This document shows, one piece after another, positions 1-7,053 of a stretch of 21,515 nt of DNA (position 1 is its first letter; the number at the start of each line of letters is the position of its first letter). Both the position numbers and the translations under genes were made by a program. The stretch is taken from positions 1-21,515 of the IMG/VR virus record IMGVR_UViG_3300023116_000414; one strand, 5' to 3'. This DNA is from a virus. The notes under the pieces were generated by a model. The model did not search any database. It was not told the origin of the DNA and was given only the letters and a program-made list of their open reading frames with translations.

Positions 1-2
1 TT

Positions 3-236
3 GGCATGGACATGGCGAGGAAGTTCCTTGAAATGGGATTTACTCGGGCGAGACGTTATGCTAACCACAAGACGGGGACGAAATACGATGGTTCTAAAAG
101 GGTTCTCCCACAGGAAACTGATGCGCTGACATCTGAAAAAGCAAAGGCGGCACAAGTATTCAAAGAGATGCGTGATCTCGCTGCATATGATTCAGAGTAT
201 CAGGTGATGAGAAAGCAATGGAGAGCAGCAGAATAG
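3..236 (+). CDS. DUF4385 family protein, C-terminal part (cut by window edge)
   Basis: The reading frame is open from the window edge (in phase from base 3) to TAG at 234-236, so only the C-terminal 77 residues are visible. The run GMDMARKFLEMGFTRARRYA followed by NHKTGTKYDG matches my memory of the DUF4385 signature, a family of unknown function found in bacteria and T4-like cyanophages. The first in-frame ATG (base 6) lies inside this conserved motif, so it is not the true start. The C-terminal tail is basic and helix-rich. A promoter follows within 15 bases of the stop, so this gene ends the preceding transcription unit. The family call is fairly secure; the function is unknown. Confidence 0.82.
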   Translation, partial: GMDMARKFLEMGFTRARRYANHKTGTKYDGSKRVLPQETDALTSEKAKAAQVFKEMRDLAAYDSEYQVMRKQWRAAE

Positions 237-245
237 AGAATAATA

Positions 246-254
246 TGCTATAAT
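246..254 (+). promoter_or_regulatory. Extended -10 promoter (TGCTATAAT)
   Basis: A perfect extended -10, TG-C-TATAAT, lies in the 42-bp gap after the DUF4385 gene and 25 bp before the ATG at 279. No good -35 is visible. The following bases, GTGAACCAAACAAC, resemble the A/C-rich leaders of other promoters in this window. Confidence 0.6.
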
Positions 255-278
255 GTGAACCAAACAACTTAAGTAGCG

Positions 279-416
279 ATGAGTGACACAGAGCAACTTC
301 TTAAAATTATCACTGAACAATTAAAAGGAAACCTCTATCATGTGACTGTAAGTGACAAAACGCACGAGCACCAAAAATACGTCATTGAATACAACAAAAA
401 GAAAAAGTCCAACTGA
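279..416 (+). CDS. Small hypothetical protein (45 aa), Lys-rich C-terminus
   Basis: This ORF runs from ATG to TGA and encodes 45 residues starting MSDTEQLLKIITEQLKGN and ending in a lysine cluster. It lies 25 bp below a strong extended -10, which supports the start. Its last 65 bases overlap the beginning of the next frame if that gene starts at GTG 352, so one of the two boundaries may be wrong. The first part looks like an amphipathic helix. I do not recognise a family. Confidence 0.6.
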   Translation: MSDTEQLLKIITEQLKGNLYHVTVSDKTHEHQKYVIEYNKKKKSN

Positions 417-813
417 AGCAGAGAAGTTTCCTTACGAGATGTTCCCTTTCCGTCTTGACCACAAAACTGAAAAGAAAGTCTGTTGGTTTCAATGCCAAGA
501 GCACATGGATAAGTATATCCAACGGCACAAACTAACCACAAAGGATTACACTGTCAGTTGTAAGCGTGGATTTGGCATCATTCCAATCGCCAAACCAAAA
601 CCCAAGACCACACGCAAACCAAAAGCAACGGTTAAACCGAAAGTAACAAAGAAACCTAAGACTACTACGAAAGCGAAACCAAAACCCAAGGCAACTACTA
701 CTGCTAAACCTAAACCTAAACCTAAACCTAAACCTAAGGCAAAGACTACCACTAAGCCTAAAACAAAGGTTGTAACCAAGAACATCAAACTCTTACATCC
801 ACAAGTGAAATGA
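352..813 (+). CDS. Cyanophage-type protein with Lys/Pro repeat tail (153 aa)
   Basis: There are two parts. Residues 1-80 form a compact domain containing FPYEMFPFRLDHKTEKKVCW and then QEHMDKYIQRHKL; it has three cysteines, as in a broken zinc ribbon. Residues 82-145 are almost only K, P, T and A in KPK/TTKPK repeats, like the C-terminal tail of histone H1, and would be strongly positive and disordered. The tail overlaps a perfect hexanucleotide repeat in the DNA. The start is uncertain: GTG 352 overlaps the previous ORF by 65 bases, and TTG (about 388) or ATG 439 are alternatives. A nucleic-acid-binding role is inferred from charge only. The stop overlaps the next ATG (ATGA). Confidence 0.75.
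   Translation: MTKRTSTKNTSLNTTKRKSPTEAEKFPYEMFPFRLDHKTEKKVCWFQCQEHMDKYIQRHKLTTKDYTVSCKRGFGIIPIAKPKPKTTRKPKATVKPKVTKKPKTTTKAKPKPKATTTAKPKPKPKPKPKAKTTTKPKTKVVTKNIKLLHPQVK
705..737 (+). repeat. Tandem hexanucleotide repeat TAAACC, 5 copies plus a partial
   Basis: Five exact copies of TAAACC (705-734) and a half copy encode the KPKPKPKPKPK segment of the basic tail. Such a tract is prone to slippage and in-frame length change, since each unit adds exactly two codons. Confidence 0.9.
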
Positions 814-1028
814 AACAGAATCCTTATTGGTTTTTTCATAAATGGGGAATTGATGAACCAACTCCCCTTGAAATTCTGTCGCAAAAAGCAAAAGAACTTG
901 AAGACCGAGTTCGTGTGCTTGAGGAGGAGAACATTGGACAAACCAATGCACTCTACGAAGTAATGAATTCTATTGAAGCACGCATAGATATTCTTGCTAG
1001 TAAGTTTAGGACTGAATGGGATGTATGA
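810..1028 (+). CDS. Coiled-coil small protein (72 aa)
   Basis: ATG 810 overlaps the preceding stop as ATGA, indicating translational coupling. The N-terminus (MKQNPYWFFHKWGIDEPTPL) is aromatic. Residues 22-60 (EILSQKAKELEDRVRVLEEE and on) have a heptad pattern typical of a short coiled coil. The end overlaps the next gene by eight bases. No enzyme motif is visible and the function is unknown; it may be an oligomerising partner of a neighbour. Confidence 0.75.
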   Translation: MKQNPYWFFHKWGIDEPTPLEILSQKAKELEDRVRVLEEENIGQTNALYEVMNSIEARIDILASKFRTEWDV

Positions 1029-1215
1029 AGATTTGGATTGCTTTGAAACAGCACTAAAACACTTTGGTACTCGTGTTGATGTAATTATTGCTATGGAAAT
1101 GGCAGATAGAATTGATAGTGAAACTGCATACCAGAACATTAAAATGGAACTGAAAGAACTAAAGAGAGTTCGTAAAACTTGGAAAACCAATCGTGAGTGT
1201 GGTAATGACTGCTGA
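1021..1215 (+). CDS. Small hypothetical protein (64 aa)
   Basis: ATG 1021 was chosen over the upstream TTG 994 because it gives the usual short overlap with the previous stop (ATGTATGA). The protein starts MYEDLDCFETALKHFGTRVD and is mostly helical, with a basic C-terminal helix (KMELKELKRVRKTWK). Its end overlaps the next gene by 11 bases. The family is not recognised; the position in the chain supports a real gene. Confidence 0.7.
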   Translation: MYEDLDCFETALKHFGTRVDVIIAMEMADRIDSETAYQNIKMELKELKRVRKTWKTNRECGNDC

Positions 1216-1375
1216 TAGTCCTGATAGTCTTAAGATCTCGCAGAATGAAGATGGATCTTTTTCAGTTGATTGGTCGCCTGATGACCCAAAATGGGAATGG
1301 TTAAATGGGTTGACAAGCAAAGAGGTTCAGGTTATTATGGAACAAGCAATCAAGGATTACCTCAATGACCTCTGA
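1205..1375 (+). CDS. Small acidic conserved cyanophage protein (56 aa)
   Basis: ATG 1205 starts MTADSPDSLKISQNEDGSFS, followed by VDWSPDDPKWEWLNGLTSKE and a C-terminal helix. GTG 1193 is also possible but would lengthen the overlap. The N-terminal half looks like a beta hairpin (QNEDGSFSVDWSPDDPKW). I recall similar short proteins in T4-like cyanophages, with no known function. The stop overlaps the next gene by 11 bases (the next ATG is at 1365). Confidence 0.78.
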   Translation: MTADSPDSLKISQNEDGSFSVDWSPDDPKWEWLNGLTSKEVQVIMEQAIKDYLNDL

Positions 1376-2195
1376 TCCTCGCTCCTCTGACTTCTCTTAC
1401 AAAAAGTATTCTCTTGAGCAACTTGATAATTGGATACATGATGCTCTGAATTGTGAGGACCTAACACCGCAGGACATTTATGATACTGTTGTAAATGCTG
1501 TGGATGAGAGCATAGAGTATCATAAAAAGTATCTGACCAAAAACATTGAAGTTCTTTCTCTGTTGAAAGGTCATCGTTCATTTGAAATTGATACATCTCT
1601 TGATGATGTCAATCCATCATCTGGTGTTTCTTCTGCAACTCAAAAAGATTGGGAGAACTTTTGGGAAGAGAACTATTATCCAGAAGAATCACACAATTAC
1701 ACTGAAGAAGAAATGAACGCAATGTGTGATGCTGCGACAGAAAAAGAGAAGTGTCGTGAGTATAACCTGCGTGAGGCAGAGTACTATAACAAACGTGCTC
1801 AACTTGATGCTGAGGTAGAAGCAATCAAGCGAACAGGTGGTTATGAATGGACTCCTAATGCAGAAGTAACACGCAATGATCCTACTCGCCTGAAGTATGA
1901 GAACGGTTGGATCTATGAGTCACCTGATGGTGGTAAAACTGTAACCAAACGCAAACCAGGATCCCTTGAGAAGTTTGAAGTCAAGGCAGATGGTTACAGT
2001 GCGTCTAAAACATGGAGACTTCCTGTGCAACAAGGTAGTGTAGATGGCGTTGATGACTACTACATTGAATTTCCTAACGATTTGCTGGAAGCAGCAGATT
2101 TGAAGGAAGGTGACAGTGTAGAATGGATTGAACGTGAAGATGGTAGTTGTGAACTCCGCAAAGTCACTAAACCTCTTGCAATGGATGAGTGCTGA
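1365..2195 (+). CDS. 276-aa protein with AbrB/SpoVT-like C-terminal domain
   Basis: Residues 1-150 are acidic and helical (SLEQLDNWIHDALNCEDLTP), with a W/Y/E-rich centre. A linker holds SPDGGKTVTKRKPG. Residues about 230-267 read DDYYIEFPNDLLEAADLKEG then DSVEWIEREDGSCELRK. The order strand, 'P-(D/E)-DLL', helix, 'L-K-EGD-VEW', hairpin is that of the swapped-hairpin AbrB/MazE/SpoVT fold, which binds DNA as a dimer in bacterial regulators and antitoxins. The domain is at the C-terminus, which is less usual for this fold. A DNA-binding role is inferred. Start ATG 1365 overlaps the previous gene; the stop overlaps the next as TGATG. Confidence 0.75.
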   Translation: MTSDPRSSDFSYKKYSLEQLDNWIHDALNCEDLTPQDIYDTVVNAVDESIEYHKKYLTKNIEVLSLLKGHRSFEIDTSLDDVNPSSGVSSATQKDWENFWEENYYPEESHNYTEEEMNAMCDAATEKEKCREYNLREAEYYNKRAQLDAEVEAIKRTGGYEWTPNAEVTRNDPTRLKYENGWIYESPDGGKTVTKRKPGSLEKFEVKADGYSASKTWRLPVQQGSVDGVDDYYIEFPNDLLEAADLKEGDSVEWIEREDGSCELRKVTKPLAMDEC

Positions 2196-2329
2196 TGACT
2201 AAGAAGTCTCTTGTGATGAATATAGTGGTGCTGGGGTTGCTATTCCTCAGCGTCGGTGCTATAATCGTCGCAGGATACATCCACGGCGATATGCACTTCG
2301 CCAAAGTTCTTGAACACCTTAAATTATGA
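2195..2329 (+). CDS. Small single-span membrane protein (44 aa)
   Basis: The ORF runs from an ATG overlapping the upstream stop (TGATG) to TGA at 2327-2329. Two lysines at residues 3-4 are followed by a hydrophobic stretch at about 6-28 (LVMNIVVLGLLFLSVGAIIV), then a short polar tail. The charge pattern suggests N-in topology. Such a peptide could act on the host inner or thylakoid membrane. The function is unknown. Confidence 0.7.
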   Translation: MTKKSLVMNIVVLGLLFLSVGAIIVAGYIHGDMHFAKVLEHLKL

Positions 2330-2338
2330 CTTACAACT

Positions 2339-2584
2339 ATGACTGAAGATGATAAACATGTACTCAAAAAGGAACTCAAACAGTACATGAGTGATGTTGT
2401 ATTTGCTATTGGTCTAGCATGTGGTGTTATCTTTGGTATTACTCTGCTGTACCCAGACTGGGCAGATAACACCCCAACTAAACCCTCTACTGAAGTGGTT
2501 GGTAATTACAAAGAATGTGATATAATAAAGTGGAATGCAAAATATTTGCCAAAATACTTCCTCTATTGTGAGAAAAACAAATGA
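2339..2584 (+). CDS. Single-span membrane protein (81 aa)
   Basis: After a charged N-terminus (MTEDDKHVLKKELKQYMSD) comes one transmembrane segment at about residues 20-38 (VVFAIGLACGVIFGITLLY), then a polar domain ending NYKECDIIKWNAKYLPKYFL with two cysteines. The C-terminal motif recalls small cyanophage proteins of unknown function. It starts 9 bp after the previous small membrane protein, so the two form a pair. The stop overlaps the next start (ATGA). Confidence 0.75.
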   Translation: MTEDDKHVLKKELKQYMSDVVFAIGLACGVIFGITLLYPDWADNTPTKPSTEVVGNYKECDIIKWNAKYLPKYFLYCEKNK

Positions 2585-2946
2585 GTATTCTTAATTTTAA
2601 ATCACAAGATGATTACCAAGAGTATCTCAATCTATTTGATGATCGTTGGCAAGTAAAACTCACTCTCCTCAATCGTGTCAAGGATGATATGTATCCTGGA
2701 TACAAGTGGCAATCACTCCCACCACACTCTGTTGAAACAATCAATGACATCACACAGTCTCTTCTGTATGATGTTGAATACACATTCAAAGATAAGCATC
2801 CAGAGTATAAGAATGAGGATGATGAATGTTTCATTCCTCGTTCTTCATTCAAAGAGAATGTAGCAGAAGCACTCAAAGAAGCAATGAACACTGAGTGCCC
2901 CCCATGTGATACACTGGCATGTGCCGACCACCTCACTGACGAATAA
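2581..2946 (+). CDS. Hypothetical acidic protein (121 aa)
   Basis: ATG 2581 overlaps the upstream stop as ATGA. The protein begins MSILNFKSQDDYQEYLNLFD, is mostly helical and acidic, and ends with a three-cysteine cluster (ECPPCDTLACADH). The terminal C-x2-C...C-x2-H spacing could bind a metal, but this is speculative. The end overlaps the following gene as TAATG. No family is recognised. Confidence 0.75.
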   Translation: MSILNFKSQDDYQEYLNLFDDRWQVKLTLLNRVKDDMYPGYKWQSLPPHSVETINDITQSLLYDVEYTFKDKHPEYKNEDDECFIPRSSFKENVAEALKEAMNTECPPCDTLACADHLTDE

Positions 2947-3131
2947 TGTACACTCTCAAACTCCTTGCTCCTGTTCTTGTTTCGCTGTGTGTCAATGAGG
3001 CAACAACAGGACAAGGTGACTATTGTGTTCTTGACCAACCACAGTCAAATGTTGTCAAGTATTATGAACCAAACAAGTCTTGCTATGTGAATGGTGTATT
3101 CTATAGCAAGTGTTCCGACAGACTGGAGTAG
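2946..3131 (+). CDS. Small putative secreted or membrane-anchored protein (61 aa)
   Basis: ATG 2946 is coupled to the preceding stop (TAATG). Residues 3-18 (TLKLLAPVLVSLCVNEA) form a short hydrophobic N-terminus compatible with a signal peptide or anchor. The rest has cysteines at 27, 46 and 56 and several aromatic residues, suggesting a small disulphide-stabilised periplasmic domain. No clear lipobox precedes Cys15. The function is unknown. Confidence 0.65.
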   Translation: MYTLKLLAPVLVSLCVNEATTGQGDYCVLDQPQSNVVKYYEPNKSCYVNGVFYSKCSDRLE

Positions 3132-3213
3132 ATAGTTGAAGACTATAGAAAGGCACAGATACAGAGACAAAAAAATATTTCAAACTAGAACACTAACGTT
3201 TGAACCTTATCCC

Positions 3214-3627
3214 ATGACTGAGATTGAATCAGTCATGGGATTCATCCGTGAGAATCTGACACCAGATTTACTCAAAGGCAGAAAGTCTTTGATGTACCCT
3301 GAAGATCTTCAGACTAACAAATACTATGGTCATTGTTATCATGCAACTCAGGCATTGTATTACCTGATGGATAGCGATGAACTGATTCCCATGAGTGCTA
3401 TTGACTATAGAGGAGAAAAGCACTGGTGGTTGTCTGACGGTGATATTAAATATGATGTCACTGCTGATCAATACTATTCTGTTGGTCAGACTCCTCCACA
3501 CCTTGACGGAAAGAAAACTGCATGGTATGGATGGAAGCAACGTCCACAACAGGTTACGTTAAATTTGATGAAGAGGGTGCTTGGAAATAGATTAGCCCTT
3601 GACACGGTGACTGATCATCCTGTATAA
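3214..3627 (+). CDS. Cys-His-Asp (papain/transglutaminase-like) phage protein (137 aa)
   Basis: I chose ATG 3214; TTG 3136 would add 26 basic residues. The key pattern is KYYGHCYHATQALYYL (Cys41 at the start of a helix), then GEKHWWLSDGD (His70), then KYDVTADQYY (Asp81 or Asp85). A helix-capping Cys, a later His before WW, and an Asp in a strand ending DPTA/DVTA is the arrangement of the papain/transglutaminase fold. I recall phage proteins with GHCYVASEAL and HWFL...DPTA motifs. Catalysis (peptide or amide cleavage, or deamidation) is inferred, not shown. The UAA stop lies inside a TATAAT box that probably drives the next gene. Confidence 0.75.
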   Translation: MTEIESVMGFIRENLTPDLLKGRKSLMYPEDLQTNKYYGHCYHATQALYYLMDSDELIPMSAIDYRGEKHWWLSDGDIKYDVTADQYYSVGQTPPHLDGKKTAWYGWKQRPQQVTLNLMKRVLGNRLALDTVTDHPV

Positions 3628-3628
3628 T
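3621..3628 (+). promoter_or_regulatory. -10 promoter overlapping a stop codon (TGTATAAT)
   Basis: TATAAT at 3623-3628 contains the UAA stop of the cysteine-protease-like gene (3625-3627). A small CGGA-TTCG-TCCG hairpin (3637-3648) follows in the untranslated leader of the 406-aa gene, whose ATG is 84 bp downstream with an AAGGAAGG purine run before it. Confidence 0.5.
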
Positions 3629-3711
3629 AACCACATCGGATTCGTCCGAGTCAACCTAACTCCATAACGGTTGATCTTACACAACTTACCAAAACCAAAG
3701 GAAGGTAAATT

Positions 3712-4932
3712 ATGGTGGAAACACTACTAAATCTTTGTGACCTTTATACAGATAAGGTTGATGATACTGTCAAAAAAGAACTCCAAAAATTGTCAGTTAT
3801 AGATAAAGCACCCGAAAAACTGCCATTATTGGAAAATGTAATAGAAGCACACTCCAGAGGAGAGTATGATGACGTTGATTCTGTCCACGTCTCTGCCAGA
3901 ATTGGAGATATTATGACTGATCCTCAATACAATCGTGGAAATAATCTGCGATATGGTAATCAGCAGAGAGACCTTAATGCAATGGGAGGTTTTTCTCATA
4001 GAGCAGCAGGAACTCTTGTTGGATTCCTGCGTCCTGGTGGCGTGGTAGTCGCTACTCAAGGTAACAATCGTATCTCTATGCTTTATGCTGTGACTCAAAA
4101 TAAGTCAGCGCGAATTTCATTTCTTCTTAATTTCCACAAATCTGGTGATCTTGAGGAAATGAAGCGTGTGGAAGCAGAGAATCATAATGCAGACTGCAAC
4201 TTTCGTTCCATTCAAAGCACGGATGAAAAGTTTAAGTCCGCATACTACTCTGAGCAGGATTGGGCATGTAAAATCTACGAGTTCCTTGAACCCTATAGCA
4301 TTGGAATTGCTGGAACACTTGAAGGTGCAAAGTTTAACTGCATGTCGCACAGTTACATTGATAAGGCACGAAAAGAAGCTGAAGACGAGTTCGTAAAGCG
4401 TTTTCTTAATGCTCATGTAGATGTGTTTTCTGCAGACAACTGCGAAAAAGAAGTTTTTGGAAACTTTGTCCGAGGTGGATCATCTTTTCTTTCTACGTTC
4501 TCTGCACATATCGCTGAGGTAGATCAGAAAAACGGTGGAATTGATTCCTTTAGGGACATGATGCGCCATTACTTTGCTGACAGAGAAAAGAACGCACTTG
4601 ATGCACGAAAGTTTCTTAAAGAGTTTCCTGAAGTTGATAAATCAACTATTGCATCGGTTATTGCATCGGTTCCTGTCAAGAAGTGTCTGACACAAGCGGA
4701 TATTACTCAAGGTAACCGAACAATCAAAGGATATACTTTGTTTGTTTGTCGTTTCGTAAGTCTTTACAACGACTATTGTAAAGAGCAAGGACTTGATTAC
4801 AACAAAACTTATGCAACTGCTATTCCTGTTGTTGATGGAAAGACCTTTGCAAACTTCATCAAAAAAGAAGATCCTATCCTTAGACCTTCATTCATTGATG
4901 TTGCAAAGAACCCAGTTGTCCACAAAGACTGA
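3712..4932 (+). CDS. Putative ParB-like nuclease-domain protein (406 aa)
   Basis: The start ATG follows an AAGGAAGG ribosome-binding site. Residues 56-120 contain DSVHVSARIGDIMTDPQYNR, then GGFSHRAAG, then VVVATQGNNR. The order 'I-x-D-I-x-x-DP-x-x-NRG ... V-x-x-G-NNR' resembles the ParB/Srx fold, in which a GxxR-type motif binds nucleotide. The remaining 280 residues are helical with scattered cysteines and no motif I know. In phages ParB-like domains occur in nucleases and host-modifying ATP/CTP-binding proteins. The fold call is tentative; the gene itself is certain. It is monocistronic: a promoter lies upstream and a strong terminator directly after. Confidence 0.7.
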   Translation: MVETLLNLCDLYTDKVDDTVKKELQKLSVIDKAPEKLPLLENVIEAHSRGEYDDVDSVHVSARIGDIMTDPQYNRGNNLRYGNQQRDLNAMGGFSHRAAGTLVGFLRPGGVVVATQGNNRISMLYAVTQNKSARISFLLNFHKSGDLEEMKRVEAENHNADCNFRSIQSTDEKFKSAYYSEQDWACKIYEFLEPYSIGIAGTLEGAKFNCMSHSYIDKARKEAEDEFVKRFLNAHVDVFSADNCEKEVFGNFVRGGSSFLSTFSAHIAEVDQKNGGIDSFRDMMRHYFADREKNALDARKFLKEFPEVDKSTIASVIASVPVKKCLTQADITQGNRTIKGYTLFVCRFVSLYNDYCKEQGLDYNKTYATAIPVVDGKTFANFIKKEDPILRPSFIDVAKNPVVHKD

Positions 4933-4951
4933 CAATTAGACAACTGTCACA

Positions 4952-4974
4952 GGGGTCGCAAGACCCCCTTTTTT
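4952..4974 (+). terminator. Rho-independent terminator with GCAA tetraloop
   Basis: GGGGTC (4952-4957), loop GCAA, GACCCC (4962-4967), then C and six Ts. A GNRA tetraloop and a clean U-tract make this a very convincing terminator for the 406-aa gene. The -10 box of the next gene begins five bases after the U-tract. Confidence 0.92.
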
Positions 4975-4975
4975 G

Positions 4976-4984
4976 TGCTATAAT
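4976..4984 (+). promoter_or_regulatory. Extended -10 promoter (TGCTATAAT) abutting a terminator
   Basis: TG-C-TATAAT lies directly after the terminator U-tract. The -35 position falls inside the terminator hairpin. GACTCCAGTTCAATC follows, sharing the CAGTTCAA leader element with promoters further right. It drives the helicase gene and fixes its start downstream, at GTG 5006. Confidence 0.75.
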
Positions 4985-5005
4985 GACTCCAGTTCAATCA
5001 AACCT

Positions 5006-6187
5006 GTGATTCAACTCCGTCCTCACCAACAACGTGCAGTTGACGCCATGCTGAATCAGCAGAAGGGTCAAGTAATTGTTCCCACAGGCGGGGGCAAGAC
5101 TCTTTGCATGATTCAGGACACTCAGATTCATTTTGAATTGTTTGAGCGTCAGACTCATGTGGTTGTTGCTCCCCGTATCTTGCTTGCCGAGCAACTCTCT
5201 TCTGAGTTTCTTGAGCACATTGTTGACCCTATGGTGCGTGTTCTTCACGTTCATAGTGGTGAGACTCATCACGAGTCCACAACCAAAGCAGACTACATTT
5301 ACGACTGGGCAGTGCAATGCTACAAGCGTAACAAGATCATCTTCACCACCTACAACTCCTTGCATCGTGTTGTAGAGTCTGGCATCAAGATTGACACAAT
5401 CTATTTTGATGAGGCACACAACAGTGTGAAGCGTAACTTCTTCCCTCCCACTGAGCACTTCAGTCATGAGGCAGATCGTTGCTTCTTTTTTACTGCCACA
5501 CCAAAACATTCTGCCACTATCTTCAAACCTGGCATGAATGATGGTTCTGTCTATGGTCAGGTGATCTGCAAAGTCTCTGCTCCTGAGTTGGTTGAGGGTG
5601 GATACATTCTTCCTCCCAAGGTTGTTGTCAAGCAACTGGACATGGTACAGGACAAGCAGATGATTGCTGACCGTGATAGTCAGAATCTCCTGGATACGAT
5701 TGATGACCAGGAAGTCAAGAAGGTTCTGATCTGTGCTCGTTCTACGAAGCAGATTGTCAAACTTGTCTCTGAATCTGATTTCTGTCTGCAATTGGAGAAG
5801 CGTGACTATTCTTGGATGTATATCACCTCCAAGACTGGTGCTATCATTGATGGTCGCAAAGTTGATCGTGAAGAGTTCTTTGAGACTCTGAACGCTTGGG
5901 GTAAGGATTCCGCCAAGAAGTTTGTGGTTCTCCACCATTCTATTCTGTCTGAAGGTATCAATGTCAATGGACTTGAGGCAGTATTGTTCATGCGTAACAT
6001 GGATTACATTGGTATTCAGCAATCAATCGGGCGTGTAATCCGTCTAGGTGGCGCTGAGAAGACGTTTGGACTGGTTTGTGTTCCAGTCTATGACAAAGTG
6101 GGTATCAGCACTTCTAGGAGCGTACAGGCGGTAGTTGATACTGTCTTTGAGAAGGGTGATGCTGCTGTTAGTGTCATTCGGAGGTAA
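5006..6187 (+). CDS. SF2 DEAH-box DNA/RNA helicase (393 aa), UvsW/SSL2-like
   Basis: The helicase motifs appear in order: Q-motif region LRPHQQRAVDAM (residues 4-15), Walker A PTGGGKT (26-32), DEAH (135-138), TATP (163-166) and motif VI QSIGRVIRLG (339-348) with arginine fingers R343 and R346. This is an ATP-driven nucleic-acid translocase of the SSL2/UvsW type, acting on branched DNA or RNA in recombination, repair or origin switching. It is shorter than T4 UvsW (about 500 aa) and lacks extra N-terminal sequence, so I do not assign the symbol. GTG 5006 was chosen because TTG 4973 lies inside the terminator and promoter. The purine run GGAGG at the stop leads into the next gene. Confidence 0.92.
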   Translation: MIQLRPHQQRAVDAMLNQQKGQVIVPTGGGKTLCMIQDTQIHFELFERQTHVVVAPRILLAEQLSSEFLEHIVDPMVRVLHVHSGETHHESTTKADYIYDWAVQCYKRNKIIFTTYNSLHRVVESGIKIDTIYFDEAHNSVKRNFFPPTEHFSHEADRCFFFTATPKHSATIFKPGMNDGSVYGQVICKVSAPELVEGGYILPPKVVVKQLDMVQDKQMIADRDSQNLLDTIDDQEVKKVLICARSTKQIVKLVSESDFCLQLEKRDYSWMYITSKTGAIIDGRKVDREEFFETLNAWGKDSAKKFVVLHHSILSEGINVNGLEAVLFMRNMDYIGIQQSIGRVIRLGGAEKTFGLVCVPVYDKVGISTSRSVQAVVDTVFEKGDAAVSVIRR

Positions 6188-6189
6188 CT

Positions 6190-6333
6190 ATGAAGTGTAA
6201 AGTACAACTCTATGTGGCAGGTCAAGTCTTCTATGAAGAAGTGATCTGCCGTGACTACCAACATGCACGCAAGATAGCACTTGCTCGCAACCCTGAAGCA
6301 AAAATTATTAGTGTAACTGCTGTATTCAACTAA
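6190..6333 (+). CDS. Small conserved cyanophage protein (47 aa)
   Basis: ATG 6190 follows a GGAGG motif formed by the end of the helicase gene, an unusually good ribosome-binding site here. The product starts MKCKVQLYVAGQVFYEEVIC and continues RDYQHARKIALARNPEAKII, a beta-beta-alpha-beta pattern. I recall near-identical small proteins across T4-like cyanophages, with no known function. The stop overlaps the next start as TAATG. Confidence 0.85.
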   Translation: MKCKVQLYVAGQVFYEEVICRDYQHARKIALARNPEAKIISVTAVFN

Positions 6334-6908
6334 TGAAAAAGTCTAATCGCTGGCAAGAATACTGTGAGACTGCCTTCAATTCTATGAGGGCAAATGTACA
6401 CAACTGGGGTAAGCCTGAGTTCTATCGTCCACTCACACGCATTTATTATATGGGTGTGTTTGATTGCGGCACTCCAAATCATACTGGATTCATTAGTAAA
6501 ACTGCATATCAAAACAAATTGAGTCGGGGAAAGGTAGTGCATGATCATTACCTGTCACCCCAGTTTATTGGGCGAATGATTCTAGACAATCCAGACAAGT
6601 ATTTGGAAGACTTTGATGTATTCCGAGACATCTTTTGGAAGTCTTGTGGTACAATTATTGTAACCGCAGAGGAAAACATCAAACTCAGCTTACTGACTGA
6701 AAATAAGGGTAGTGAGTACCGAGTGCATGTTCCTACCAATCAAAAGTACACACACTTAGGAATTGATTTGCTCTCACGACCCACACAAGTTAAGTCCTGG
6801 ATCAATGCTTCCATGCAGAGTGTCACTGAGAATGAAGTGTACTTTCCTGATGACCTAATTAACTATGAGAAAAACTATCTTGTAAGAACAAATGGACTCT
6901 TTGTATAG
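6333..6908 (+). CDS. Conserved hypothetical protein (191 aa)
   Basis: This soluble alpha/beta protein is coupled to the preceding gene (TAATG). Notable segments are TRIYYMGVFDCGTPNHTGFI, KVVHDHYLSPQFIGRMILDN and TIIVTAEENIKLSLLTEN, then YRVHVPTNQKYTHLGIDLLS. The HDHYLSP motif has an HNH-like look, but the supporting residues are missing and I do not assign a nuclease. I recall similar proteins in cyanophages, without function. The last 17 bases overlap the next gene. Confidence 0.75.
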   Translation: MKKSNRWQEYCETAFNSMRANVHNWGKPEFYRPLTRIYYMGVFDCGTPNHTGFISKTAYQNKLSRGKVVHDHYLSPQFIGRMILDNPDKYLEDFDVFRDIFWKSCGTIIVTAEENIKLSLLTENKGSEYRVHVPTNQKYTHLGIDLLSRPTQVKSWINASMQSVTENEVYFPDDLINYEKNYLVRTNGLFV

Positions 6909-7053
6909 AATTGAAGAACTTTGCACAAATGATTGGAATGTAGTTGATGAACAGTCCAAGAAACTCACTAAAGAACAAGCAACGCAAAAACTTGAACAAC
7001 TCCTCGCAGAAGGATACAATCCCAACAGACTTCGTGCAGTCAGAGATAATTGA
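6892..7053 (+). CDS. Small conserved cyanophage protein (53 aa)
   Basis: The ORF runs from ATG 6892 to TGA 7051-7053. The sequence begins MDSLYRIEELCTNDWNVVDE, continues SKKLTKEQATQKLEQLLAEG and ends YNPNRLRAVRDN. The pattern 'SLY-IEEL...W...D...LTKE-...L-EGYNPNRLR-V' is one I recall from many T4-like cyanophages. It probably forms a small alpha/beta domain. The function is unknown. Both ends overlap neighbours, typical of a tightly packed operon. Confidence 0.85.
   Translation: MDSLYRIEELCTNDWNVVDEQSKKLTKEQATQKLEQLLAEGYNPNRLRAVRDN

Noticed and set aside
546-1190. Minus-strand ORF (214 aa) rich in G, L and V
   Set aside because: It is the reverse of the Lys/Pro repeat tail and adjacent coding DNA; the apparent membrane protein is an artefact.
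2518-2526. Extended -10 TGATATAAT inside the 81-aa membrane protein gene
   Set aside because: The bases encode the conserved ECDIIKW motif, so coding constraint explains them; a promoter for the next gene is possible but unsupported.
4994-6022. Long minus-strand ORF (342 aa) opposite the helicase
   Set aside because: The plus strand carries all helicase motifs in order; the minus frame has no recognisable domain and reflects codon bias.
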